Source: Nageia nagi
Lineage: Eukaryota; Pinophyta
Direction: 5' to 3'
Assembly: GCA_050084985.1 (NCBI GenBank)
Contig: JBITNC010000002.1
Location: 35,092,001 to 35,156,000, forward strand
DNA: 64,000 nt
Of this stretch, positions 1 to 11,200 are shown one piece after another (position 1 is the first letter of the stretch; each line of letters opens with the position of its first letter). The notes below the pieces were generated by a model. The model made no database searches, was not told where the DNA came from, and was given only the letters and a program-made list of their open reading frames with translations. The translations under genes were made by a program, and so were the position numbers.

Positions 1-593
1 ATGCCCCGCCAATATGGAGACCTAGCCACATTGAATGGGATGTCTGAAAAAAACCAAAATGCAGCTATCGCCTTCCTGGCTTGCTTGTGTCTCTCCTCGT
101 TCCATGCAGTCATACCATGCAATGTGGGTTGTGACCCTGGACTGGAACGTGAAGCAAAAAAAGATCCGGGTTTTGCAATTGAGGCAATGCTAGAGCTATT
201 GCCACCACTACCACTAGCAACTCCTCTGCTAGGAAATGGTGATGGCGTATATGTGCTACCTGTCTCTCCAAGGGGGTTTGCCATGGCCACATCATGTTTC
301 CTTTTCAATTCCTTCTTCTCTTTATAACCAATGAGAGATGCATTGCACTCTTGCTGAACCTCTAGGGGAACTGTAGGGCATGGCTTAACTTCTTTCCCTA
401 CTATCCTGGCTAAGTGATACTTGAGGCGGTTTATGCCTCCACTCATATCAAAATTACAAAAGAGGCATATCACACCTCCTTTGTGTTTTGATTTTCCAGG
501 ATTCACATATTTCCATGCAGCATCTTTCTTCCCTGGAGGTAATGTTGTGGGTATTGTTGGCTGCTCATGAGGTAGACTAGCCTCACTAGCCAT
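1..593 (-). CDS. hAT-superfamily transposase, N-terminal part (runs off left edge)
   Basis: Open frame of about 197 codons starting at the ATG at 593 and leaving the window at base 1 without a stop. The N-terminus reads MASEASLPHEQ. A BED-type zinc finger follows at residues ~26-60 (CLFC, then RLKYHLARI), then a basic linker, a Ser/Gly-rich stretch, and a segment ending in a PFNVARSPYWRG-like motif. That motif is the start of the DUF659 region of plant hAT transposases. The product would bind the element's ends and catalyse cut-and-paste transposition in the nucleus. Just upstream of the ATG, the minus strand reads TTTCTTGTGCAG, an acceptor-like sequence, so the start codon probably lies just after a 5'-UTR intron. 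No stop or frameshift is visible in this part. The catalytic and dimerisation domains are outside the window, so I cannot say whether the gene is intact. Confidence 0.85.
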   Translation of the reverse strand, partial: MASEASLPHEQPTIPTTLPPGKKDAAWKYVNPGKSKHKGGVICLFCNFDMSGGINRLKYHLARIVGKEVKPCPTVPLEVQQECNASLIGYKEKKELKRKHDVAMANPLGETGSTYTPSPFPSRGVASGSGGNSSSIASIAKPGSFFASRSSPGSQPTLHGMTAWNEERHKQARKAIAAFWFFSDIPFNVARSPYWRG

Positions 594-1383
594 GATCCTG
601 CAGCTGCACAAGAAAAATAAAAAATAATAAGATACAAAAATTAAATTTAAATAGAAAAATAAAAATATAAGCACATGCCACAAGCTAAAAAAAATGGCTT
701 AAATCACAAATAAAAAATGGTACTTAAAATTTTTGGCACCCGTCCAAGTATTAAATTTAGTCCCTTTACGGGGTTCCAAGGGGCAGCGCCCCTGGCGTGC
801 CACCCCCGTCACGAGACGGGGCTTCAAATTTTTTCGAAAGGGTACAAACGGGCGTTCGGGAAGAGATCTGGGCTAAAAATTACACTATTCCAATTCATTT
901 GTATCTTACCCCTAAACCCCCTATTTTTACCTCGCGCAAATTAATTCCCTAAGTGTAATTTCCAAAGTTAAACTACTAATAATATTCGGCGAAAAAAAGA
1001 ATATAGAAGGTAGAGAAATAAAATTACTTACCTCAAAATTTAGCACGGATAAAATTCGGTTGGTCTAGTTGCAAAATGCTTCTCTCCCTCTCTTTCGCCC
1101 TTCTTCTAACAACTGCACCGCCAAAATGACCAAAAAAGACTAGAAAAAGTAATAAAAGGCAGAAACTGGGCACTTTTTCTCAAACTGGGCACTTTTTCTC
1201 TTGCTGGTCGTGTCAGACGAGTTTTGGCGAGTCCGCGGCTAGAAACTCGCGAGTCTCGCCGGGACTCGGGACTCGCCAAGACTCGCCAAAACTCGCCGAG
1301 TCCGGCGAGTCCGAGCTGCCAAGACTCGGCCAGACAGACTCGGACTCGGGACTCGCGAGTTTTGGCGATTCCCGGCGAGTTTT
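594..1383 (-). mobile_element. 5' non-coding and terminal region of the hAT element
   Basis: This stretch joins the hAT ORF to the repeat-rich end of the element. It holds the presumed 5'-UTR intron, a GC-rich palindromic segment at ~770-830 (GGGGCAGCGCCCC, and CCCGTCACGAGACGGG), a 19-bp perfect tandem duplication at 1163-1200, and the subterminal repeats described separately. The exact terminal inverted repeat cannot be fixed because the partner end and the 8-bp target duplication lie to the left of the window. Confidence 0.6.
1215..1383. repeat. Dense ACTCG/CGAGT subterminal repeats of the hAT element
   Basis: About 170 bp made almost entirely of ACTCG and CGAGT units in both orientations, including the perfect palindrome ACTCGCGAGT at 1245-1254 and 1351-1360. 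Base composition jumps from about 30% GC around it to well over 55% here. Short motifs clustered in both orientations just inside the ends are typical of hAT elements, where they act as transposase binding sites. The cluster lies upstream of the transposase ORF at 593, as expected for the 5' end. Its outer limit, near 1383, is taken as the element border. Confidence 0.7.
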
Positions 1384-1529
1384 GCTACTATGAACTATAC
1401 GATCAGCAAAATGGGAGGATTGAACTAGACAAGTTCTGGATAGATATTGTCATGTCTTCTAACAGATTTTCTCAGCACGAGAACTTGAGAAAGAAGATAC
1501 AGAGGGTTGATTTTTGGCTGTCAGAGAAA
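1384..1529 (+). other. Possible host exon next to the hAT end, unrecognised
   Basis: From the end of the hAT repeats the plus strand stays open for ~48 codons (YYELYDQQNGRI ... QRVDFWLSEK) with charged, protein-like composition. It ends at GAGAAA followed by GTGAGT at 1530, a consensus plant splice donor. I do not recognise the protein. The reading frame upstream runs into transposon repeats, so if this is a real exon the hAT inserted in or beside it. No next exon could be identified downstream. Confidence 0.35.
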
Positions 1530-4230
1530 GTGAGTGCATTTAAAATTAGGTCTCCAATTTTTTCCATTTATTTTCTTTGAGTTGTGTTCACAATAACTGT
1601 AGTTTTCTTTTATATTGGCTTACCTAGGTATGCCTTATTACATGTATAGGTATCAGAAAAACCACTAGTCATATGGGATTAAATGGATGCATTTTCTGAC
1701 TATTATTTCACTCATATATGGTCAACTTTGTGAGGTCAATATGAACTAGTTAACCATAAGCTAATTTACTTTTTATAATTTTCAGGATCATATGGTACTT
1801 GCTACTAATTGAAATCAACCAATGCATGGCTGCAAGAGTATTAATGACAGAAACATCAACTTAGTTTATTTCATATAAGATGAGTCATTTGGACAGGTAA
1901 GACATATTTAACTCCCTACTTAGCGTCGTTTAACTTGACTACATTCGTTTTTGACAGCATTTCTAAGTCTGCTGACAAACATTTTGTATGATTGAAAACA
2001 GGATTGATCTAATGTGTTCTTTTTGGAAGCAAAGATAATCCTAAATTGTTATCCTTGTTAAGTCAGAATGTTAAGATCCCAAACTGCTTGAACCTTCTTA
2101 TTAACACATCCTCACATTTTGGGAGGTCCTCGTAAACCGCATAGGATTCAGATCGTTCGTATCAAAGCAATGTATAGTTATCACGACGTTTTTTTTTTAA
2201 GTTCCAATATTACTCATCAGTTAAGATTCATTACAACATTGATAACCTTATCTTTGAAGGTAAGATCGATGTTTTTTAGTAGTTCGATACTTTGTGGAAA
2301 ATCTTGAAGCCTATTTCTCTATCAAACAATTTGCATAAAAAGAGCATCATCTTCCTTATCTTTCAAGTTACTACTCGTATTCATCATTGGTGGAAAACCT
2401 TTGGTTAATATGGGAGGAAGATGGTAATCTCATTTTTTTGTTAGATAATGGTAATCTCATTATTAAATGAAATGAGTTTGTGGATAATATGTAATGAATT
2501 CTATCTTATGAAGCATTATAATGACTAGTTCATCCATTGACAGATCATACAATGACACAAGGATTAGATTGTCCTAGACATTGAAAAGAACAAATTTATA
2601 AAGTATTTCAGTGTGCTACCATCACAAATTCATGGGAAGCTTCATTCTTGGAGTTCACCACCATAGAAAACTACATAATTTTCTCCTAAGATCGAGAAGT
2701 AGACTAATTTGAATGCCAAGTATTCTTGAGGTAAAAGGTAAACCTACAAAACGATCATAGAAACAATCTAAAAGGATATAAGTAATGATAATCCTAGTTA
2801 TGACCACCAAAACCGAGATCATCATCTATACTTGTTAAGATACAAGTGTTTGTCAAGAACAAACATGCTTGCTAAGAACCAAATGTCTAGAAAGAACAAA
2901 GGTAAGTATAAGATCGAAGAAAAGTTGTATCCCCATGACACACATGATGCCTTTGAATTTCAAGCAATTAAGTGTTATATTCTTGTTAACCTTCAATGGA
3001 TGATGATGATGCAATCATCTCCATCACCCTTGACATTGAGACATGCCTCAATGATAAAATCAAACATGTTGACAAAAAGAAGTGAGAATCGCCAAATGTT
3101 AGGTCAAGGCATAACCACTCTATAACATCCTCGATAGATAGAGGAACTTAGAGAATATGATCAATCCAAATAGTATTTAATAACTTGATCTTAAGATGAG
3201 CACACAACCTATCATCTCATTTGGGTGGTTGTCAAGCAATAAAGAACTTCAACTCACCAAGTAATGCAATTTTCAATTCAAGGTTCACCACATGAGAGAT
3301 ACCTTCATTTGTGATATTGCACTCAATATTTAAGATCTCCTCATTGAACAATTGTACATCTATGATCATAAAAGTCTCTACCTAATATTCCACAACATTT
3401 AAACTTTTTAGCAAACTAAACTCATTATCATATACTTTAATGTCTAATGATTGGTTATTTCTCGTCTCTACCAAGTAGTGTAAATTTACTTTGCACACTC
3501 AAAAGTTTATCCTTCTCATGATCCACCCTAAAAAGTCCATTGCCAAATATAAAGTCCAACTTATACTAACTTGAAAGATGGTATCAATGCATGGTTGACC
3601 AATATTACAACTTTAACTCTCCTACATCAATGAAAACATACATTTGAAGAGCCCAAGGGGACCTGTTGATTAAGATTGTGTAATATATGCGCCATGAACA
3701 ATCTCAACCAAAGTAAATCAAGAACAGACTATGGTGACAGTCTGTTCTCCGGAGAAGGCCGGTTCCTTATATATTGGGTATAAGAGAAGTAACAGGAAAG
3801 GAAATAAAAGGAGTAGAGTGCGAGGAATTTAAGCAAAGGGCTTATGGTAACAAGAGAGAAAGTAAAGGTGAATCACTAGTTCAGCACGGGCTTTCACAGG
3901 GTGTGAAACCTTGGCCTGAATCTAGTGTAGCAGCTACAGTACAAGCTCTCACTCTCTAGTAGTTTCCCAACTTTACTCTACCATGTATGCAGACACAGTT
4001 ATACTAACAGCTCGTAATTATCATTCAGGAAACATGCCAAGCTGCCACCATGTAACCTAATTAAGAATAACAATTACAAGTGCTAGACAAGAAAGGTCAA
4101 GATGATATCATATCACTGATAAAAACTACCGGTCTTAGAGAACAAATGTAAAGAGCAAAACTAGGGCTTCCGACCCTTTTTCCACTTTATTTTCATATAC
4201 TTATACTGAAAAAATAACAGTTACAAGAAA
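1530..4230. other. AT-rich spacer, no recognisable gene
   Basis: Introns or intergenic sequence with only short frames in all phases. Around 3200-3650 the minus strand has a stretch of amino-acid-like composition, broken by stops, that might be retroelement debris, but I could not assign it. A block at 3660-4200 is less AT-rich and non-coding. I looked for LTR ends there and found no paired repeat. Confidence 0.4.
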
Positions 4231-4359
4231 ATGAAAATAGAACGGTTACAAAAAAAGGCCTCAAGATTCTGGCCACTTCTGACTATCATCATCTATATAT
4301 GCTACTTGTCCGAATGTTATAAAAATGAGAAGGTCATGGAAGGTAACGTCTTCTCAGAA

Positions 4360-4985
4360 CTAAGATTCCGCCTTTCGCAGGTATCAACTCCTCTAGGATC
4401 TATTTCTTGCCAAAATGTGACTATCTTTTCCTCCGTAACGTCATCATTTATTCTGGAATGCTTTACTTCCGGAACACTTAATTTACGGACTCCGGCTCTT
4501 CATTTATCTCTTGTTGACCTCACCTCCTCTGGAATCCAGTCTTTACCAAAAATGTGACTATCTTTTCCTCCGTGACGTCATCATTTTATTCCGGAGCACT
4601 TTACTTCCGGAACACTTAATTTACGGACTCCGGCTCTTCAATTATCTCTTGCTGACCTCACCTCCTCTGGAACCCGGTCTTTTCCAAAAATGTGCTTATC
4701 TTTTCTTCCGTGATGTCATCATTTCACTCCGGCGCGCTTTATTCACTGACTCCGGCTTTTCAATTACCCCTTGCTGACCTCACCATCTCCGAAATCCGGT
4801 CTTTTCCAAAACTATGACTATCCTTTCTTCCGTGACGTCATCATTTCGCCCCGACGCGCTTTATTCACTGACTCGGCTTTTCAATTACCCCTTGCTGACC
4901 TCACCATCTCTGGAACCCAGCCTTTTCCAAAACTGAGCTTATCCTTTCTTCCGTGACATCATCATTTCGCTCCGACATGCTTTAT
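4360..4985. repeat. Tandem array of five ~120-138-bp units, each with a TGACGTCA-type box
   Basis: Five imperfect units containing the phrases GGACTCCGGCT, TTGCTGACCTCACC, CCAAAAATGTG and CCGTGACGTCATCATT. The conserved box falls at 4436 (TAACGTCA), 4573 (TGACGTCA), 4711 (TGATGTCA), 4833 (TGACGTCA) and 4954 (TGACATCA). That gives periods of 137, 138, 122 and 121, so the last two units share a deletion of about 16 bp. Overlapping small ORFs in this array are products of the repeat, not genes. TGACGTCA is the palindromic core bound by plant bZIP (TGA-type) factors. Whether the array is bound here is unknown. Confidence 0.85.
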
Positions 4986-5254
4986 TTGCTTCAGAAAAAC
5001 TCTCGGGGATCTTAAAATGAACTCATGATTGGAAGTAAAGTACATCGGGGCTTTAATAAAGAATTTATTATGTATAGATATACAGGACCCCACACATTGT
5101 TTTATCAAACAACAGATACATCTATTGAATAGTTAACCATGTTGCATATCAATATCGGATAACAATGAGATCTTATACTAGATCTAAGAGCTCATTGTTC
5201 AAGGTAGACAACATAATGGATCCTTTCCTTATGGTAGTCCCATCAATGTCTTAT

Positions 5255-6100
5255 TAGGCAAAGATGGCACCTAGTGATTATACATCAACTACCATGCCCT
5301 TAACAAGATTATTGTCAAGAAGAGATACCTTTAATCGAGAATTAATAATCTTCTATACTAGCTTCAAGTTGTATAGTATATAACTAAGATTAATCTAAAG
5401 TCAAGATATCATGACACCTATCAATGAGAAAATATTTGGAAGATAACGGTGAAGACTAAAGATTCCTATTTAAGTGGTTGATTATGCCTTTTAGTATGAC
5501 CAATGCACTAATATATTCAATCTATTGGTCAATGATATTTTGCAATTGTTTGGTACATCCTTTATCATCATTAACTTGGATGGCATTCTCATTTATTATA
5601 AGTATTTGAAGTAACAATATAGGTTGCCAAGCATGTGTTTAGAAACATCACAAGTTACCAATTAACTTAGAAAAATGTTCCTTCAACACTACATAGATGT
5701 AGTACATAAGTTTCATCATCAAGAATTGAGAAGTCCATATAAACACAAAGTATGAAATTCATTCAATAATAGACAATGCCTTGCACATTCACTAAGCTTC
5801 AAATTTTATTCAAATTTATCAATTTCTACAATCAATGTGTTACTTACCATTTACATTACTTGGCCTCTAAACCAAAACATATGGTCTAGTCTATCATTCA
5901 ACAAATTAACCACTTAATGGCATGCTTTTGAAGAACGCAATCTCTAACTCAACTCAAAATCAATTATAATCATGTAGAATAGTCGTCATCAATTTGAGAT
6001 CTTAATTGATGCCTTTTTACTATGACAACAAGGTTATCATCAATCAAAATAAGCATCCCTTACGTATCAAATGGCTTTAAATTCCCTCTTGGTCAAATGA
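5255..6100 (+). pseudogene. Ty3/gypsy reverse transcriptase / RNase H remnant
   Basis: Translated across shifting frames, this region shows the plant gypsy RT order. First come traces of the YRALN-K-T-V-K-RYPLP block (reading NYHALNKIIVKKRYL). Then comes a block around 5440-5520 reading KWLIMPFSMTNA, for the usual WLVMPFGLTNAP. The segment LMNDILQLFGTSFIIINLDGILIYY follows, with the catalytic YLDD reduced to NLDG. Downstream debris resembles the NLEKCSF and later RNase H region. Stops and frameshifts occur every few codons, so it is long dead. LTRs belonging to it could not be delimited. Confidence 0.7.
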
Positions 6101-8449
6101 GCGTTTGCTCACACAAACTTTGTATTGAGACAAATCATGATATCCCTAGAGACTAGTGTATCTGCAGACTATACAATATGGAACTAGAAATTAAAGAACA
6201 TTTTATATTCATATGTCCCATCTATTATGCGATTTGTGGTCGGTATCATTGTTTATTTAAAGGTGCTTATACTTTAAGATCTTAGATGATATATGAAGAC
6301 CATAAGTGTATTGCACTTTATATTCAGGAAGCCTTACACCTCAAATATAGCTTAGCCAATAGTAGATCCAAGTGCACAATTGGCTTTAGATTTATCACAT
6401 CCTTATTCCAACTGTAGGAGATTCAAAATTGAAAGTACACCAAAGCTCTTGATGATACTAAAAGGGATACTTGTTGTGTTACCACGAAACGCACTAATGC
6501 TACTTATTGTAACATCATGAGCCTCTTTTTAGCTTTGAATACTAAGGAAACCTCTTAGCCCCTCACATATTGACACATACTACTACAAATTGTCATGTTG
6601 GATATGGCAATATGGATACTTGCATTGCTATTTTTCTCTCCTCTTTATATTTATTTTTATTTACTCTTTGGAGTTGCTCCTCTTATATGTGCTCTCAATA
6701 GTCTCATTGATCATTTTTTGCTCATGGACATTAATATTAAATTTCAAATATCACTTAGAGACCCTTAAATGATGCTTCTCTATTATTCTTAACCTTTGAG
6801 AATGAATTGAATGTAATCATGCAAGTTATTTAGTAATGGGTTCATTGTATATTAGATAATAAGATTATTATGTAACTTAATGATTATCCTCTTCAATTTT
6901 GGACATATTAAGTAATCTAGAACATGCAAGACATATGAAATTATTGGCATATCATATATGTATAGTAATTTCATCTTTTTATCAAGAGTGAGAAGGGAAA
7001 GAAGAATAAAGCATCATCTCTCTCAATCATAGGCCATCTATAACCGTCATCATTGCTTATAACATCATTGAACAACTTCACAAAGTGGATTAACTAGAAA
7101 CTATCTAATCCAAACTTCTTGCAATCCTACCTAATCCAAACCTCTTGCAATCCTACGATACCATTCCTCAAGGTTTACATGCTGATTTTCACATGTTAAA
7201 TTAGCTTCTCACATTCTTGGATGACAATGTATGCTATTTGAAGATCCATGCACCATCTCATTTGAAAAGCATAATGTTCTCTATTGTGGATCTTTTAAGG
7301 TTTTCATTCTAAAAACTACTTTTTTAGCCACATGTGCATTACAATGTTGAGTAGCGTAGGTCCTACATTGCTTGAAACATCACCAAGCCTACCAATTGTA
7401 AGCTTACGCTATACACACATCTTCTAGTGAAATTCATCTTTTGAAATTTATTGTTGTCAAATTTTTATTGGGATTACCAATGATTACGCATCAAAATAAT
7501 TATGTCTTTATCATCATCATTGGCTTCACAAATACATTTCTCATTATTTCCTTTGAGAAGAATGTCATTATCACTAATGTTACCTAATTCTCCTTAAATC
7601 ATGTATGGGTTACTTTAGTTTTATAACATTTATCATTTTAGATCATGAGCTTAGATTATGGTAATTATATGGTAGAGACTTTGGGAATTACTAAACACTT
7701 ATATGGATTCAAATTGAAGTTATCAATCGGATGTCATCCTTCTACTTTGAATGTATAATAATAGTCAACTTCACACTTGGGATTATAAATAGATACATAA
7801 TTAACATGCTTATAATGGAGCTCTTCATATTCCATGAAGCACATTCCTTTCTATATCTTAAAATATCAAATTCCAATACAAAATAAAAAATATCTTCAAA
7901 CTACATTATAACTTGGTAGAATTTAAAATCAAAGAAACTTTTTATGCAGATCTGTTATGCTTCTGTAGAATGACATATGTTTCCTTGACAACCTTTATCT
8001 AAGTTTTTCCATGTTGTCCTTGCTTATTATGAATTATTTTTCTGGTAAAGATTTCATTTTACCCATTATTCAAATGTACTTTGATGTAAAATTTAATGGA
8101 TTTTTCATAACCTAATCTATTTTTATCCTTTAAAAATGGCATTTCATTCTAATATCATATAAGAAAGTTATGATTGCAATACAAAAAATCATCTTGTCTT
8201 TCCAACTTACTACCCATAGTTATACTTCTGTTGTAACTTTTTCATTTTAAAATTTGTATAAAAATAACTTTGAAAGCATTCTTGAAACCTATGTATGGAA
8301 CTCCATATCAATTTGATATTGTATGATAGACTTATGATGAAATATCTAAACATCTCATAGTTGGTAATGCATATTCTACAAATGCACTTTAGGATGTAAC
8401 ATTCTTATTTAAAAATTATTCAAATATGATCTTATGATTATATATAACT
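6101..8449. other. AT-rich decayed repeat sequence
   Basis: No ORF or RNA gene recognised. It probably continues the gypsy debris at its left end. It includes the dispersed repeat at 6630-6785 and a short tandem duplication near 7105-7155 (the phrase AATCCAAACTTCTTGCAATCCTAC repeated with changes). Confidence 0.35.
6630..6785 (+). repeat. Dispersed repeat, copy 1
   Basis: Shares a recognisable order of phrases (GGAGTTGC, a variable stretch, then TGATCA, CATGGACATTAATAT) with 15175-15310 on the same strand and with 43500-43660 on the opposite strand. Divergence is high. Family unknown. It may be part of a retroelement end. Confidence 0.45.
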
Positions 8450-9185
8450 TCAAAATTAAGAATAACACACCATATCGTATCCTTCTTATGGAAGTTGGTG
8501 TACTTCCTACTAAAAGTGAAGTTTTAAAATAATATATATCATACAATTATAAGCTAATGAAACTAGACCACCTTAGATTGTCTGTCATTGTTTAACAAAC
8601 TTGTCCAACTCATCAACATATTAAAAGAAATTGGCTAAAAAACTTTGATAAGTGGCTTGATGTTTGGCGCATAAACAATAACATAACTCCCTTTGATAGC
8701 GACAAATTAGAAATACAAATTGCAAATAAAGTAATTCAAAAATTTTGGAGTGATGATAACATCAAAGATAAAAGAAAACTATGTTACTGTAAAAATACTA
8801 TTAATTATCCAAAATTTGAGCATCCTTTGTATCCACTTAAGGTCATTAATTTCAAAAAGAAACTTTTAATTGAAAAATTAAGAACTAATTCACATGAACT
8901 ACAAAGTGAAATTAAGAATTTGTAAATTTTGTAACCTAGATGTCATAGAGGATGAGATTTGTTTTCTTTTTTCTTACCCACTATACAATGATATTAAACA
9001 AACCTACAAAGATATTTATAATTATGACTTAATCCATAAATTCTTAAACCAAGATAACCAAAACAAGTTTGTCAATTATATTGTACAACTTAATTATATG
9101 AGAAACAATCATTTAAATACTTAATTGATATATCTTCATTTCTGGATGAATTCCTAAAACAAGATAACCAAAACAAGATTGGTGA
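8450..9185 (+). pseudogene. LINE (non-LTR retrotransposon) 3' coding end, remnant 1
   Basis: The plus strand encodes the C-terminal part of a non-LTR reverse transcriptase, downstream of the polymerase domain. It begins with a TPYRILLMEVGVLP-like segment and a LRLSVIV segment. A stretch then stays open from about 8610 (KRNWLKNFDKWLDVWR) through KLRTNSHELQSEI. After a frameshift comes a zinc-binding motif, RICKFCNLDVIEDEICFLFSYPLY, around 8915-8990. In intact members the second half reads H-x-FLF-x-CP; here His and Cys are replaced by C and Y. A small frame of 76 codons at 8894-9124 covers the last part. A related copy lies at 15380-16150, and an upstream RT piece of the same lineage flanks copia-C. 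Confidence 0.65.
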
Positions 9186-9369
9186 TTTTATTATAGAAGT
9201 TGGACTTTTTTTTAACACTTCACATGATACATGATTGTATTTATAACTAATGTTTATTACCCCTTGGTGGGTGGGTGTAGGGGTTTTTTAACAAGGATCC
9301 AAAACTTCTTTACAAAAAGTTCATAAGATATTCAAGAATTACAATTTACATTATATTATCATTTCTTTA

Positions 9370-10490
9370 GCTAGTCTACCCAAGACGCTTCTTAGGGATG
9401 AGTATCATCCTTGCTATGGTTACCTCCTTCATTTCCTATTATTAGACCAACACCCCTAGATAGGCATTCTACATCATTTCTTATATGTGGAATTTCCTTC
9501 ATCATATCCATGAATGCCCAAAGTGTCACTACTTCCACTTCACTCAAGTACTCTCCTTTCTTAGACGGGATTACGACAAGAATATCATCCAAGTTGGATA
9601 CTATGACAATCACCCTCTTTGGATAAATACTTCTCTTCCTTCATTTATCATCTAATGAATAAATAGGTTTGATAGCTCCTATGAGGGTCTTTATCCATCC
9701 ATATTCCTTTCATTTGTAGAAGCCCTTTCCTTTGATCATCCATCTGAAGACCTAATGTTTCCATTTCTTCTTCTTTGGTGTTCCAATTTTCCTTCCTTCC
9801 TTCCATATATATTTGATTGGAACCACAAGGATATATACCTATTCCTTATCATCTTAGAGAATCATTCAACGATTATGGTTTTTACCCACAAATTCATCAA
9901 CCATATGTGAACAAGATTGTCGTGAGGGTGGGAAAGTAGGCAAAGGGGTTGGGATGGGATTGGAGAAGAGGATATAGAATGATGGTGGTGGTGGGATTGG
10001 GTGACGGTTGTGGAGATTCCTTTCCTAGTGGGGTTAGGGTTGATACAAGGGGAGATAACATATTAGGTTTAGGCAAGAGTGGAAGCAGCATGACCCTAGT
10101 AGGGATCAGATTATTTTGGGTTGGTTGTTGTTGATACAAGGGTGCAACATGCATGGTCTTATATTTGGTATAATTTACCAATATTGTAATGACCCCTTGA
10201 TGGATTGAAGTTTCATTTCGAGCTCTATAAATATATACATCCCAAGAATGGAAAAGAAAGAAAGGTAAGTTTACTAAAAATATCCTCTAAAGTGAGACAA
10301 GAGGACAAAATGGTATTCATAGATTTCATAATATCTCCCTTCCATGGTAAATAGCTTCATCAACTCTTTTACCACCTCATTCCATGGGTAAATAAAGGAT
10401 TCAATCTTATACCCTATTTTTACCTCTGCCATCTCTTTACCTAGACCTAGGAGTTTATGGATGTCTTCCAAAGTTGTCCAGGTTTCCATC
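9370..10490 (-). pseudogene. Unrecognised coding remnant, possibly retroelement gag-like
   Basis: Minus-strand frames at 10489-10274 (METWTTLEDIHKLLGLGKEM ... MEGRYYEIYEYHFVLLSHFR), 10181-9897 (Pro-rich) and 9613-9392 (VIVIVSNLDDILVVIP) read as successive pieces of one broken protein. It has a helical N-terminal part, a Pro/Thr-rich middle and an acidic C-terminal part. I do not recognise the family. The arrangement resembles conifer retroelement gag-like ORFs I have seen described only as hypothetical. It has several frameshifts and no partner pol gene next to it. Confidence 0.35.
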
Positions 10491-10916
10491 GTTCATTCCT
10501 CATTCTAGTTTTTATAGCCATTAAGTTTTAAGATGGTAAATTGGGTACCATTTATGGTTACAAGGCATCAATGAATCCTTGGATTCCTCCTTCAAACAAG
10601 ATGCACCAAACTTCTTCATCTTTCTTAAAACCTTCCCCATTTATTGGTTTCAATCTCTTTTTCCTAGTATTGTGATTTTAATTTCCTAATTCTTACTAAA
10701 ATGAAGAGGAATATGAATTGGTGTTAGCTTTTCATATATGTGCCACCTTTTTCCTTCAATATGTGACCTTCATATATTTATTTTATCAATGGCCTAAGGG
10801 GTACAACATGCTCATGCCATTTATGTGATGGACATTCAATAGTTTGTGTCATGTGATTCTTTGTTGATCCACAAACCCCTTTCATGAATTCACTTTCAAA
10901 TCTTCACACTTTGTTG

Positions 10917-11200
10917 ATATTAGTGCTTGCGGAAATAAAAATCAATCACACAAGATCGACACAATTTTAACCTGGTTCGACCGATGTGGTCTACATCTAG
11001 CAAAAGTCGATCTATTATTGTAGAGTCCATTTTATAATGCCATTTGTACGTATCATCTTGCTTCACTCTTTTGAAGTCGAAACATACGATCAATGTAGGT
11101 TCTCCAATGAATCACATTGTTGAAGACAATTCTCTTTCCAACGAAATTCCTAAAGCATAATTCCATGTCTCTTGTCTCGTGTTGACATCTTTGGAATCAC
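10917..11200 (-). repeat. Possible fragment of a copia-type LTR
   Basis: The phrase AACCTGGTTCGACCGATGTGG near 10966-10990, preceded by a run with Ile-codon-like AATCAATCACACAAGATCG, resembles a block common in LTRs of plant copia elements read on the minus strand. A TG at 10917 could be one end. No second LTR, primer site or target duplication was found, so this is a weak call. Confidence 0.25.

Noticed and set aside
4231-4956. Three overlapping small ORFs on the plus strand
   Set aside because: They are translations of the tandem array, similar to each other only because the DNA repeats.
3664-5097. Block starting TGTTGATTAAG and ending CCCCACA as an LTR of the gypsy remnant
   Set aside because: No second copy, no target duplication and no primer site could be found.
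9370-10490. Minus-strand coding remnant as an endogenous pararetrovirus
   Set aside because: No movement protein, coat zinc finger, protease or RT motif could be read next to it.
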